Assembly (NCBI GenBank): GCA_002726415.1
Contig: PBSU01000035.1
Coordinates: forward strand, 1 to 55,227
DNA from: Acidiferrobacteraceae bacterium
GTDB taxonomy: Bacteria > Pseudomonadota > Gammaproteobacteria > Arenicellales > UBA868
Direction of reading: 5' to 3'
Length of the DNA: 55,227 bases
The position numbers and the translations under genes are program-made. Below, in pieces: positions 8,350-16,649 of this stretch. Numbering within the stretch: the stretch's first letter is position 1; each line of letters opens with the position of its first letter. The notes beneath the pieces are model-generated. The model searched no databases. It was not told the DNA's origin and worked only from the letters and a program-made list of their open reading frames with translations.

Positions 8350-9120
8350 CTAGCGGTGTTGCCATCGCGGTGATCTTTTTTGCAAGAATGCCTCCAGTCC
8401 TTCGACGGCATCGTGCGTAGTCATCAGTTCATCCAGATACAGTTGCTCCACCGCAGCCAGCCGGGTTCTTACTCGACTGGCCAGATCGGCACGGGCCGCA
8501 CGGGTGGCCAGTCTCAAGCTGCTGGCACTACGCGAAGCCAGATGCTGATCAAAATAGGCCAGGGCTAACGCAGCCGGGTCATGATCCAGAGCAGTCACCA
8601 GCCCGCAGACCTTTGCATCAGCACCACTGATGGTGCGGCCGGAGAGAAGCAGATCGCTGGCTGCCGCCGGACCAATCAGTTCAGGAAGCAGGCAGGAAGC
8701 TGCCGGCGCGAACACGGCAAGTTGGATCTCAGGCTGACCCAGTGTGGCATTCGGGGCGGCGAACAACAGGCTTGCAGTACAGGCGAGTTCCAGACCTCCT
8801 CCCAGGCATTGTCCCTGGATGGCGGCCAGCACCGGTGTGGGTGAATCGAGCAAGGTCAGTACCAGTCGATGCAGGGATTTAAGCATTTGTTCGCATTCAC
8901 CCGGCAGGTGCTCTTCAACACTGGCGCCGAAACTGAAGTGGGGGCCCTCCGCCTGGAGCAAAATGGCGCGTAGGGTGGGCTCGTGGGCGTGCTGCTCAAG
9001 CGCAGTCTGTAGAGCCTCGACCATAGCCTGGTCGATGATATTGCGCTTGGGGCGAGCCAGCGTTAGTGTCAGTAAGCCAGCATCATGCCCCCATGAGACC
9101 TTGATGGGCGATGTTGTCAT
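8350..9120 (-). CDS. dch: Cyclohexa-1,5-diene-1-carbonyl-CoA hydratase
   Basis: A 256-residue crotonase-fold protein. The oxyanion-hole segment FSFGASVEEHLPG (about 62-74) and IQGQCLGGGLELA (about 102-114) fit the Dch/BzdW branch, in which the GASVEEH motif is characteristic. Reaction: addition of water to the dienoyl-CoA released by benzoyl-CoA reductase, giving 6-hydroxycyclohex-1-ene-1-carbonyl-CoA. The start codon overlaps the oah stop in an ATGA arrangement, which suggests translational coupling. Its neighbours Had and Oah catalyse the next two steps, so the assignment rests on both sequence and context. An ordinary enoyl-CoA hydratase is the only serious alternative. Confidence 0.9.
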   Translation of the reverse strand: MTTSPIKVSWGHDAGLLTLTLARPKRNIIDQAMVEALQTALEQHAHEPTLRAILLQAEGPHFSFGASVEEHLPGECEQMLKSLHRLVLTLLDSPTPVLAAIQGQCLGGGLELACTASLLFAAPNATLGQPEIQLAVFAPAASCLLPELIGPAAASDLLLSGRTISGADAKVCGLVTALDHDPAALALAYFDQHLASRSASSLRLATRAARADLASRVRTRLAAVEQLYLDELMTTHDAVEGLEAFLQKRSPRWQHR

Positions 9121-10253
9121 TTCCCTTGGCCTGGCATCAGGCTTTCGATTAATTCCACTGTCCAGGGTGTACCCTTGGCCAGTGCCTGGCGCAGCGCGAC
9201 GAAATCAATTTCCCGCCCAGTTTCCCGGTTACCCTCGTTGAAGGCGCGAAAGCCTGTCCGGGCCTCGTTCATCATGTTCAGTGCGAGCCAGGCTCTTGAG
9301 TTTTCTTTGTTGCGGTTCCATGCCTGCAGCTTGGGTTTACGTAGTTCCTCGACGCTTTTGGTCATGCACTCAGGGAAAGTGAGCAGCAGTTTGGCGCAAA
9401 GCTGTTCGACCTTTTTGTCCAGCAAGGTTAGATCCACCTGCCCTGATTTAAGTATCTGCTTGGCCTGTACGCGGCCCTCACCCTGCAGGAATTCACCGTG
9501 AATGATCTGGCCGAATCCGTCCACCATACGGTCGGTGACTACCATGGGGTTGGGTCGGAATTCTCCATCCACCTTGAGTGCCGGGACAACCTCGCAGCAT
9601 ATGCCCAGTCGGTAGGCCTTGTGCGCAGAAAATGGTTCACACAGGGTTCCGGAAACCATCGCTTGTTCGCAACCGATCATGATGGGCAGAAAGTCGGTTG
9701 AGCCGCCGATGGCAGCAGATCCATGTTTGGGGCCGGCCTGCCCGAAAAGGGCAAGATCCTGTGTTACGGAAAAGTCGCAGGCCATGCCGATCTCCTGCCC
9801 GCCACCAATGCGCATCCCGTTGACACGACAGATGACCGGCTTATCACAGCCAAGGATTGCCGAGACCATATCATTGAACAGGCGCATATATTGTCGATAT
9901 TCCTGGGGGTTGCCCGCGTAGTACTCGGCATATTCTTTGGTGTTGCCGCCGGTGCAAAAAGCCTTATCACCCGAACCGGTAAACACGACCGCATTGACGT
10001 CCCGGGAGGTGGAGGCACGGCCGAAGGCGTAGATAACACCTTTGACCATTTCAGTGGTGTACGAGTTGTATTGGGCTGGGTTGTCCAAGGTAATCCAGGC
10101 GTTGTACAGGCCCTCGACCGGGGTCCCATCCAATGTTGTTGCAGGACGCTTTTCAAAGGTCACACCAGGTGCGGCTTCTTCACTGCTCAAGGTATGATCG
10201 ACCAGGCTCTGTGGCGCTGTTTGGGCAACGATAGTTTCAATCGTCTCACTCAT
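9117..10253 (-). CDS. oah: 6-Oxocyclohex-1-ene-1-carbonyl-CoA hydrolase (ring opening)
   Basis: A 378-residue crotonase-superfamily protein, longer than normal hydratases and close to the usual length of Oah/BamA/BzdY. Recognisable segments include LDNPAQYNSYTTEMVKG, FCTGGNTKEYAEYY, RVNGMRIGGGQEIGMACDF and FGQAGPKHGSAAIGGST. The last is strongly conserved in this hydrolase and is widely used as a marker for anaerobic benzoyl-CoA degradation. Reaction: hydration and hydrolytic C-C cleavage of the cyclic oxo-acyl-CoA to 3-hydroxypimelyl-CoA. It is the second gene of the minus-strand operon, 16 bases after had. It is among the most secure functional calls in the window. Confidence 0.96.
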   Translation of the reverse strand: MSETIETIVAQTAPQSLVDHTLSSEEAAPGVTFEKRPATTLDGTPVEGLYNAWITLDNPAQYNSYTTEMVKGVIYAFGRASTSRDVNAVVFTGSGDKAFCTGGNTKEYAEYYAGNPQEYRQYMRLFNDMVSAILGCDKPVICRVNGMRIGGGQEIGMACDFSVTQDLALFGQAGPKHGSAAIGGSTDFLPIMIGCEQAMVSGTLCEPFSAHKAYRLGICCEVVPALKVDGEFRPNPMVVTDRMVDGFGQIIHGEFLQGEGRVQAKQILKSGQVDLTLLDKKVEQLCAKLLLTFPECMTKSVEELRKPKLQAWNRNKENSRAWLALNMMNEARTGFRAFNEGNRETGREIDFVALRQALAKGTPWTVELIESLMPGQGK

Positions 10254-10269
10254 TTCTATTACCTCTATA

Positions 10270-11337
10270 TTAGGGAACTAGGATTGCCCGGTGATTCAGG
10301 CGATGATCATGTGCCGCTGAAAAAATTTCATTGATCTTGTCCAGCGGGTGTTGTTCGATAAATGGGCCAAGTGCCACTTTACCGCTGAGAATGAGATCCA
10401 GGGCGGCCGGGTACAGCGATGGGGGGCAGCCCCAGTTGCCTAATGCTTTGGCATGAAAGGCCATGAGATTGGAAAGGCGGAACGCAGACTTTTCCATGGT
10501 GAATCCGACTACGGCCAGAGTTGCGCCGTGATTCACCAGACTAAAGGCGCTCTGTTGTCCGGCACCCGTGCCCGAGCACTCAAATATTTTCCATTCGGTA
10601 TCGGCGAGGTGCTGCTCACGGGCAAAGGCGCGAATCACCTTCTTCAGTTCGCGGCCCTCAACTTTGCGGGCGTCTACCGTCAGGGCTGCACCATGGGATT
10701 CAAGCAGGTCGAGCTTGGCAGTGTCGATATCGACCGCCACGACATGGGCGCCTAGCGCATTGGCAATCTGAACTGCGTAGCTGCCAATTCCACCAGCACC
10801 AATGACGATGACCAGATCGCCAGACTGGACCTGTGCCTGCATGGCGGCCAGATATGGGGTGGTTACGGCATCGGCTACAACCGCGAGATCGGGCAAGGTG
10901 AGTCCGGCCTGTTTAAGGCGGTTAAGGTCTACCTCGCACAGACCGTGTGCCGGGACCTGTATATGGCTGGCAAAGCCACCATCGATATCGTTACCTGGCA
11001 TTTGTTGAGAGCGACAGATAGTTTCTTTGCCTCGGTGGCATAGGTCGCATTGGCCGCAGGGGATCACAGCCGGCACAATAACCGCCCGCTCGAGCCAGTA
11101 TGTCGCCCCGTCACCAGCGGCGATGACGCGTCCACTGATCTCGTGGCCCAGTACGAGTGGTAACGCCCGATTCGTCTTAACCCCGTCGTAGTAGTAACCC
11201 AGATCTGTGTGACATACGCCACAGCCGGCGATTTCGACGGTGACTTGTCCCGGTGGTGGTGGGGACAGGGTCAGGGGCACACGCTGTAAGGGTTCGCCAG
11301 GGGCGGAAAAAACCCAGCGGTATGCGGCAGTGGTCAT
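10270..11337 (-). CDS. had: 6-Hydroxycyclohex-1-ene-1-carbonyl-CoA dehydrogenase
   Basis: A 355-residue zinc-type medium-chain alcohol dehydrogenase. Catalytic zinc residues are in [12 protein letters not shown] and GHEISGR; the structural zinc site is [15 protein letters not shown]. The NAD motif is [13 protein letters not shown] (about 178-190). Together with adjacent oah and dch it fits Had/BzdX, which oxidises the hydroxy-enoyl-CoA with NAD+ to the 6-oxo compound. It is the first gene of the operon. GGGAG lies upstream of the ATG at 11337, at a slightly long spacing. Generic Zn-ADH activity cannot be excluded from sequence alone, but the neighbours make the pathway role very likely. Confidence 0.93.
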   Translation of the reverse strand: MTTAAYRWVFSAPGEPLQRVPLTLSPPPPGQVTVEIAGCGVCHTDLGYYYDGVKTNRALPLVLGHEISGRVIAAGDGATYWLERAVIVPAVIPCGQCDLCHRGKETICRSQQMPGNDIDGGFASHIQVPAHGLCEVDLNRLKQAGLTLPDLAVVADAVTTPYLAAMQAQVQSGDLVIVIGAGGIGSYAVQIANALGAHVVAVDIDTAKLDLLESHGAALTVDARKVEGRELKKVIRAFAREQHLADTEWKIFECSGTGAGQQSAFSLVNHGATLAVVGFTMEKSAFRLSNLMAFHAKALGNWGCPPSLYPAALDLILSGKVALGPFIEQHPLDKINEIFSAAHDHRLNHRAILVP

Positions 11338-11437
11338 AATTGTTGAATTCTCCCAAAGGGCAAAGAGTTAGAGCGCAGTTTTCAGAATCTGGCCGCAGTG
11401 CAGCGTTATCTGGCGTACCCAAAAACCATAGACTATA

Positions 11438-11460
11438 TACACTTAAAAAATAAAAGTGTA
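11438..11460. promoter_or_regulatory. Inverted repeat between had and korA (candidate operator of divergent operons)
   Basis: The 185-base gap between had (minus) and korA (plus) holds a perfect dyad: TACACTT at 11438-11444 and AAGTGTA at 11454-11460, separated by nine A/T bases. On the minus strand a TATAGT-like -10 hexamer adjoins the left arm. The position suits a shared operator for both operons. Only one TGCA is present (11399-11402), so this is not a recognisable paired-TGCA BzdR/BoxR site. The binding protein is unknown. Confidence 0.45.
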
Positions 11461-11522
11461 CTATATTTCATAAATTCGCTAGATGGCAAGATAGTTCCAG
11501 TAACGAGTAAACCCACCAGCCG

Positions 11523-13238
11523 ATGATTCAGGAAAGACTATCGATCACTGTGGCCGGCAGTGGCGGCGCAGGGGCGGTAACCGTCGGAAATACCCTGTTG
11601 GAGGCAGCGGGCCTGACCGGCTGGTACGCTCGTCTGACCAGATCCAGTGGGCCGCAGATTCGCGGTGGGGAGGTCGCGGCCACGGTTTGCCTGTCGTCAC
11701 ACCCGATTCAGTCAGAGCCCACCCACTGCGATCTGCTTCTGGCGCTCGACTGGAAAAACATCTCCCGCTTTGCCGATGAGATGGTGCTTAACAGACACAG
11801 CATGGTCATCAGTGATCCCGCACAGGGAGCGGTGCCAGACAGTATTCGTGATAGCGGAGCGCATTATCTGGCGATGCCCTTCAAGGCATTGGCGGCCCAG
11901 GCCGGTGGGGCACGCCCGAACATGATTGTCCTGGGCGTCGCGGCCCAGTTGGCGGGACTGAGTCGCAAATCGGTCGAGCAGACATTAGAGAAAACTTTTC
12001 ATGGTGACCGGCGGTTTGTCACCGGAATGGCGGGAGTTGATGCGGGGATTGCAGCAGCATTGCCCGTCAATGGCCTGGACTTACCTTCGGCGCCGACTCC
12101 CTCGCGGGCCGAGCGCTGGTCCATCACTGGCAATCAAGCGGCAGCACTAGGGGCATTGCGGGCGGGTGTGCGTTTCGCTGCAGGTTATCCGATCACTCCC
12201 GCTACTGAAGTGCTGGAATGGTTGGCGTTGGCCTTGCCTAAGCTCGGCGGAGAGTTCGTTCAGGCAGAGGACGAACTGGCGGCGGTAAATCAGATCATAG
12301 GTGCGTCCTTCGGTGGGGTACCGGCGATCACCGCGACATCGGGACCGGGCCTGGCACTCATGATGGAATCGATCGGCCTGGCCGTTGCCGCTGAAGTACC
12401 CATCGTTGTCATTGATGTGATGCGTGGCGGGCCCGCAACAGGTATACCCACCAAGTCTGAGCAGAGTGATCTCAATATTGCAATACACGGGTTACCCGGT
12501 GATGCGCCACACCTGGTGATGGCTCCGACCTCAGTCAACGATTGCCTTGATACCACCCATTGGGCTGTAAAACTTTCTGAGTGGCTGCAGGTTCCGGCGA
12601 TCGTATTGTCGAACCAGGCTTTGGGGCAGACCCGTATGATAGACAACAAGCCCGCGCCCCGAGAATGGGCAACGGAACGCAAGGTTCCGGACCAGGTTGA
12701 TGGCGCGTATCAACGCTACCAATTGACACCTGATAGCGTGTCACCTATGACGCTACCGGGGATGCCCGGTGGCCAGTACACAGCGGAAGGTCTGGAGCAC
12801 GATGAGTCCGGTATACCGTCGGTCCGCGCCCGCGACCACCTGCATCAGTTGGACAAGCGACGCAACAAACTGGCTGAGTTTGACTATGGTGACTACTGGG
12901 CTGATGTAGAGGGCGCAGGCTCGACTGCCATCATTACCTGGGGCGCGACGGTTGGGGCAGCACGAGAACTACTGGCACGTTCGCCGGAGTTCGACGGGGG
13001 TTTGCGGCTTATCGCATTACGGTTGTTAGCGCCGGAACAGCCCGGGCCGATGGCTAAGATGCTGCGCGGGGTAAAGCGTATTCTGGTAGTCGAGCAAAGC
13101 CATGGGGCCCAGTTCTATCGTTACCTGAAGTCGGGTTACGATCTGTCGGTGCGAATGAGATCTTTCTGTCGTCCTGGGCCTGTGCCGATTCTAGCGGTTG
13201 AAATCGCCACCCAACTACAACAGTGGGACTCATCATGA
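11523..13238 (+). CDS. korA: 2-Oxoacid:ferredoxin oxidoreductase, fused gamma-alpha subunit
   Basis: A 571-residue fusion. Residues ~1-190 are the gamma domain (ITVAGSGGAGAVTVGNTLLEAAG, SSGPQIRGGEVAATVCLS). Residues ~195-570 are the alpha/pyrimidine-binding domain (GNQAAALGALRAGVRFAAGYPITPATEVLEWL, QAEDELAAVNQIIGASFGG). This domain order is that of the two-subunit KorAB class known in denitrifying benzoate degraders, where 2-oxoglutarate oxidation supplies reduced ferredoxin to benzoyl-CoA reductase. It is translationally coupled to korB (ATGA overlap). The precise 2-oxoacid is inferred. A weak ribosome site precedes ATG 11523. Confidence 0.88.
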   Translation: MIQERLSITVAGSGGAGAVTVGNTLLEAAGLTGWYARLTRSSGPQIRGGEVAATVCLSSHPIQSEPTHCDLLLALDWKNISRFADEMVLNRHSMVISDPAQGAVPDSIRDSGAHYLAMPFKALAAQAGGARPNMIVLGVAAQLAGLSRKSVEQTLEKTFHGDRRFVTGMAGVDAGIAAALPVNGLDLPSAPTPSRAERWSITGNQAAALGALRAGVRFAAGYPITPATEVLEWLALALPKLGGEFVQAEDELAAVNQIIGASFGGVPAITATSGPGLALMMESIGLAVAAEVPIVVIDVMRGGPATGIPTKSEQSDLNIAIHGLPGDAPHLVMAPTSVNDCLDTTHWAVKLSEWLQVPAIVLSNQALGQTRMIDNKPAPREWATERKVPDQVDGAYQRYQLTPDSVSPMTLPGMPGGQYTAEGLEHDESGIPSVRARDHLHQLDKRRNKLAEFDYGDYWADVEGAGSTAIITWGATVGAARELLARSPEFDGGLRLIALRLLAPEQPGPMAKMLRGVKRILVVEQSHGAQFYRYLKSGYDLSVRMRSFCRPGPVPILAVEIATQLQQWDSS

Positions 13239-14083
13239 AGGGTAAGCCAAGCCACGCGTTTTCGACGAAATGCTACAAGTCCGATATCAAACCTATCTGG
13301 TGCCCGGGTTGTGGGGATTTCGGGGTGTTGGCCTCCATTACCCGGGCTCTGGCTATATTGCAGGTACCGCCCGAGGAGGTGGCGGTGGTTTCGGGTATCG
13401 GTTGCTCTTCTCGGATACCCGCCTACCTCAACGCCTATGGCTTTCATGGTGTTCATGGCCGTGCATTACCCCTTGCCACCGGGCTTAAACTGGCACGGCC
13501 CGAACTGACAGTATTGGTAGCTGGTGGGGACGGTGATGGCTTTGCCATAGGCGGAAATCATTTTCTGCACGCCTGTCGGCGCAACGCAGATATCACCTAC
13601 ATCGTGATGGATAATCAAGTCTATGGCATGACGAAAGGCCAAGCCTCGCCTACGACTGAGCCGGATTGGGACCTCAGCCAGTTGACACCGGGCGGCCCGG
13701 GTATGAACCCCTTTCTTCCCCTGTTGTTGGCGCTAGGCTCGGGTGCGAATTTCCTTGCTCGTGCGAGCAGTAGTGATCCGGGGGGTGCCGCTGATATCTT
13801 GGTCGAGGCGATTCGTCACCCGGGTTTCTCCTTCGTACAGATATTGAGCCCGTGTCTCACTTTCCAGCCAGAGCAGCGGAAGTGGAAAAAAATGGTGCGC
13901 CCAGCTCCGGTCAAGGCAACCACCGATCCGGTCCGGGCGGCAAAGCGACTTATGACCGACGATAACTTTTTTGTCGGGGTGCTCTATCAGGGTGAGCGAG
14001 ACCCGTACGAGGAATCCAGCGAGGAGGTGACTTGTAAACTGGACTCTCTGGAGTCAGAGTTTCAACTTCCTGGCCTCCTTTAG
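13235..14083 (+). CDS. korB: 2-Oxoacid:ferredoxin oxidoreductase, TPP-binding beta subunit
   Basis: A 282-residue thiamine-diphosphate subunit. The start is taken as ATG 13235, which overlaps the korA stop (ATGA); the in-frame GTG 12 bases earlier is less likely. Residues IWCPGCGDFGVL carry the first cluster cysteines, and GIGCSSR follows. The TPP/Mg motif is GGDGDGFAIGGNHF, then MDNQVYGMTKGQASPT. The protein should carry a [4Fe-4S] cluster and pass electrons to ferredoxin. It pairs with korA to form a Kor complex, probably for 2-oxoglutarate. No separate ferredoxin or delta subunit follows, so the electron acceptor must be encoded elsewhere. Confidence 0.9.
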   Translation: MKGKPSHAFSTKCYKSDIKPIWCPGCGDFGVLASITRALAILQVPPEEVAVVSGIGCSSRIPAYLNAYGFHGVHGRALPLATGLKLARPELTVLVAGGDGDGFAIGGNHFLHACRRNADITYIVMDNQVYGMTKGQASPTTEPDWDLSQLTPGGPGMNPFLPLLLALGSGANFLARASSSDPGGAADILVEAIRHPGFSFVQILSPCLTFQPEQRKWKKMVRPAPVKATTDPVRAAKRLMTDDNFFVGVLYQGERDPYEESSEEVTCKLDSLESEFQLPGLL

Positions 14084-14136
14084 AGTTACCTCAGAGATAA
14101 CGGCAGCCGAAAAAATAAACAGGAGAAGCGGTCCCA

Positions 14137-14565
14137 GTGAAATACACCACCCACATCACTGTCAAGTTCCAGCACGTGGATTGGGCTCGGATCGTTTTTT
14201 ATCCTCGGTATTTCGAAATGTTTAACCAAGTCGTTGAGCAATGGTTCGATGAGGGCCTGGGTTGCTCATTTCATCGCTTACACGAAGAGTGGAACAATGG
14301 GATTCCGCTTGTCGATAGTCAGTGTCGTTTCCGCCGAGCGAACCATCTGGGGGAGCAGATCACCTTTGAGCTTGAACTGCTGAAACTCGGACGCCGCTCA
14401 TTCACATTGATGGTGAAGGGTAGTCATCTAGGTGAACTGTGTGTTGACGCGCAATTGACGATGGTCTGGGTGACCTTGACCCAACCGGTCGCGGCAATCC
14501 CGATTCCACAGGATGTTCGTCAAGCCATGGAACCTTATTTAAGAGACACCAACCAACAGGAGTAG
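14137..14565 (+). CDS. Hotdog-fold acyl-CoA thioesterase (4-hydroxybenzoyl-CoA thioesterase family)
   Basis: A 142-residue single-domain hotdog protein with a GTG start at 14137, preceded by AGGAG at 14121-14125. The opening VKFQHVDWARIVFYPRYFEMFNQVVEQWF matches the 4-HBA-CoA thioesterase/YbgC family, including the conserved Asp of HVDWARIVFYPRY. Expected role: hydrolysis of aryl-CoA or acyl-CoA esters. Among benzoate-CoA ligases it could rescue trapped CoA by hydrolysing benzoyl-CoA analogues that cannot be processed further. It is followed within five bases by ridA, probably in one transcript with korAB upstream. The substrate is inferred from family and position. Confidence 0.82.
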   Translation: MKYTTHITVKFQHVDWARIVFYPRYFEMFNQVVEQWFDEGLGCSFHRLHEEWNNGIPLVDSQCRFRRANHLGEQITFELELLKLGRRSFTLMVKGSHLGELCVDAQLTMVWVTLTQPVAAIPIPQDVRQAMEPYLRDTNQQE

Positions 14566-14570
14566 AGTGT

Positions 14571-14963
14571 ATGAAGACGGTGCAGCCGCCAGGATGGCCT
14601 CGGCCAAAAGGTTACGCCAATGGCGTGTTGGCCCAGGGTCAGTTATTGTTCATTGCCGGTCAGGTAGGATGGGACGAGAGCGAGACATTCCTCAGTGAGC
14701 ATTTTAGTGATCAGGTTGAGCAGGCGCTAAAAAACGTCGTAGCAGTTCTGACAGAAGCAGGCGCCTTGCCAGAACATATTACCCGAATGACCTGGTACGT
14801 CACCGATAAGCAGGAATACCTGGCGCAATCCCAGGCCGTTGGTGAGGCCTACCGCAATGTGATCGGACCACACTATCCGGCGATGTCCTTGGTTGAGGTG
14901 GCTGGCCTGGTTGAGGAAGGGGGCAAGGTCGAGATTGAGGCGACTGCAGTCATTCCCGAATAA
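14571..14963 (+). CDS. RidA/YjgF-family protein (enamine/imine deaminase)
   Basis: A 130-residue RidA-fold protein (GYANGVLAQGQLLFIAGQVGWDE, then TRMTWYVTDKQEY). RidA proteins hydrolyse reactive enamine/imine intermediates released by PLP enzymes; several relatives instead act in aromatic compound pathways with unknown chemistry. The conserved C-terminal Arg-containing motif of canonical RidA (IEIECVA-type with a preceding Arg) is not clearly visible here: the end reads VEIEATAVIPE. A non-canonical subgroup is therefore possible. It lies between the thioesterase (5-base gap) and benzoate-CoA ligase in the same direction. Confidence 0.8.
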   Translation: MKTVQPPGWPRPKGYANGVLAQGQLLFIAGQVGWDESETFLSEHFSDQVEQALKNVVAVLTEAGALPEHITRMTWYVTDKQEYLAQSQAVGEAYRNVIGPHYPAMSLVEVAGLVEEGGKVEIEATAVIPE

Positions 14964-15022
14964 ATCTCACGATTTATGCCGAGATTCGTGGACGAGCGAA
15001 ACAGAATAATGGAGTAAGGACA

Positions 15023-16603
15023 TTGAGTAGCAGGACATTATCCCCGCTGGAATTGCCGCGCATGTACAACGCGACTACCCATTTTATCGATCGCCATCTC
15101 GACGAAGGTCGCGCCGATAAGATCGCCTTGATTGACGAACAGGGCAGTTATACCTATGCCGAGTTGGCCGAGCGGGTCAACCGTGCTGCGGGCGCGCTCT
15201 TACAGCTCGGTTTGGAACCGGAACAGCGTGTGCTCTTGTGTCTGCTGGATACTATCGATTTCCCGGCGGTATTTTGGGGAGCGATCAAAGCTGGGTTGGT
15301 ACCGGTTCCGGTCAACACGCTACTGACTGAGCAGGACTATACCTATATGTTGGATGACAGCCGGGCTCGTGCACTGGTGGTGAGTTCGGCACTGTACGAT
15401 GGGTTCGCCGGGCACCTGGTACAGCATGCCTTTCTCGAGCAGGTGATTGTGGCGGGTGGCGATAGCGGTGATCACCTGGCTCTGGACGAGCTTCTCGCCG
15501 CAGGCCCAGCGGTGACTCAGCCGGCTTCAACCACCTGCGACGACACGGCATTCTGGCTTTACACCTCCGGATCCACTGGTACGCCCAAGGGGGCCGTCCA
15601 CCAACATTCTGACCTGGTGCAAACGGCGCATCTTTATGGCAAGGGTGTACTGGGTATCCGCGAGGACGATATTGTGTTCTCGGCAGCAAAGCTGTTCTTC
15701 GCCTACGGATTGGGCAATGCGATGTCTTTTCCATTGCACGTAGGTGCTACTGCAGTGCTGTTGGCAGAAAGGCCAACACCCGATGCAGTTCTGAACCAGC
15801 TCGAGCGATGTGCCGCTACTATTTTCTACGGCGTACCCACGCTGTATGGTGCCATCCTCGCGGAGCCTAACAACGACCAGACCCGTGTATCTGATCAACT
15901 GCGCTTGTGTGTTTCGGCCGGTGAGGCCCTGCCAGAAGAGGTTAGCCGCGAGTGGGAGCGGCGTTTCCGGGTCCCGATACTCGATGGGCTGGGTAGTACT
16001 GAAATGCTGCATATTTTTCTGAGTAACCGGCCCGATGATATGCGCTATGGGAGTACTGGCAAGCCGGTGCCGGGTTATGAGTTGCGGGTTGTGGATGAGC
16101 ATGATGTTGAGGTTGCTACAGGTGAAATCGGTGAATTACTGGTGCGTGGCCCCTCAAGCGCGTCGTGTTATTGGAATCAGCGTGACAAGAGTCTGAATAC
16201 CTTTCAGGGTGAATGGACCCGCTCCGGCGACAAGTATTTTCTCGATGAGGAAGGCTACTACCGTTACTGTGGCCGCACCGATGATATGCTCAAGGTGGGC
16301 GGAATCTGGGTATCACCTTTCGAGGTTGAAAGTGCGTTGCTTGCCGAGAGTCGGGTATTAGAGGCAGCGGTAGTGGGCCAACAGGACGAACAGGGGCTGG
16401 TCAAACCCAAGGCGGTGGTCGTGTTACAACAAGGTGTCATCGCCTCTGCGGCTCTGGTTAGCGAACTACAGGCCTTCGTAAAAGAGCGCCTGGCGCCTTT
16501 CAAGTACCCACGGTGGATAGAATTTATCGAGGAATTGCCCAAGACGGCCACAGGAAAGATTCAACGTTTTAAGTTGCGCGTGCAAGATGAGGACGATGAC
16601 TGA
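15023..16603 (+). CDS. Benzoate-CoA ligase (copy 1)
   Basis: A 526-residue AMP-forming ligase of the benzoate/4-hydroxybenzoate-CoA ligase family. The start is TTG 15023, supported by GGAGTAAGGA immediately upstream. The P-loop-like motif is YTSGSTGTPKGAVH. Family signatures include LFFAYGLGNAMSFPL, DGLGSTEMLHIFLSN and the hinge YYRYCGRTDDMLKVGGIWVSP. The catalytic lysine is in LPKTATGKIQR. It converts benzoate, ATP and CoA to benzoyl-CoA in the cytoplasm, feeding the reductase pathway. The family also accepts 4-hydroxy, fluoro or amino analogues, so the substrate range is open. A second paralogue lies at 18161. Confidence 0.9.
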   Translation: MSSRTLSPLELPRMYNATTHFIDRHLDEGRADKIALIDEQGSYTYAELAERVNRAAGALLQLGLEPEQRVLLCLLDTIDFPAVFWGAIKAGLVPVPVNTLLTEQDYTYMLDDSRARALVVSSALYDGFAGHLVQHAFLEQVIVAGGDSGDHLALDELLAAGPAVTQPASTTCDDTAFWLYTSGSTGTPKGAVHQHSDLVQTAHLYGKGVLGIREDDIVFSAAKLFFAYGLGNAMSFPLHVGATAVLLAERPTPDAVLNQLERCAATIFYGVPTLYGAILAEPNNDQTRVSDQLRLCVSAGEALPEEVSREWERRFRVPILDGLGSTEMLHIFLSNRPDDMRYGSTGKPVPGYELRVVDEHDVEVATGEIGELLVRGPSSASCYWNQRDKSLNTFQGEWTRSGDKYFLDEEGYYRYCGRTDDMLKVGGIWVSPFEVESALLAESRVLEAAVVGQQDEQGLVKPKAVVVLQQGVIASAALVSELQAFVKERLAPFKYPRWIEFIEELPKTATGKIQRFKLRVQDEDDD

Positions 16604-16649
16604 CCCCGCAAGGTTGACAACCCTGCCCCCGGCCAATGTGGGTTAGTCA

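Noticed and set aside
8304-8411. Longer N-terminus for the SDR gene
   Set aside because: The extra residues have no SDR similarity and would overlap dch; GTG 8303 places the protein start just before the NAD motif.
11399-11402. TGCA as a BzdR/BoxR operator near had
   Set aside because: Only one copy is present; known operators use paired or repeated TGCA motifs.
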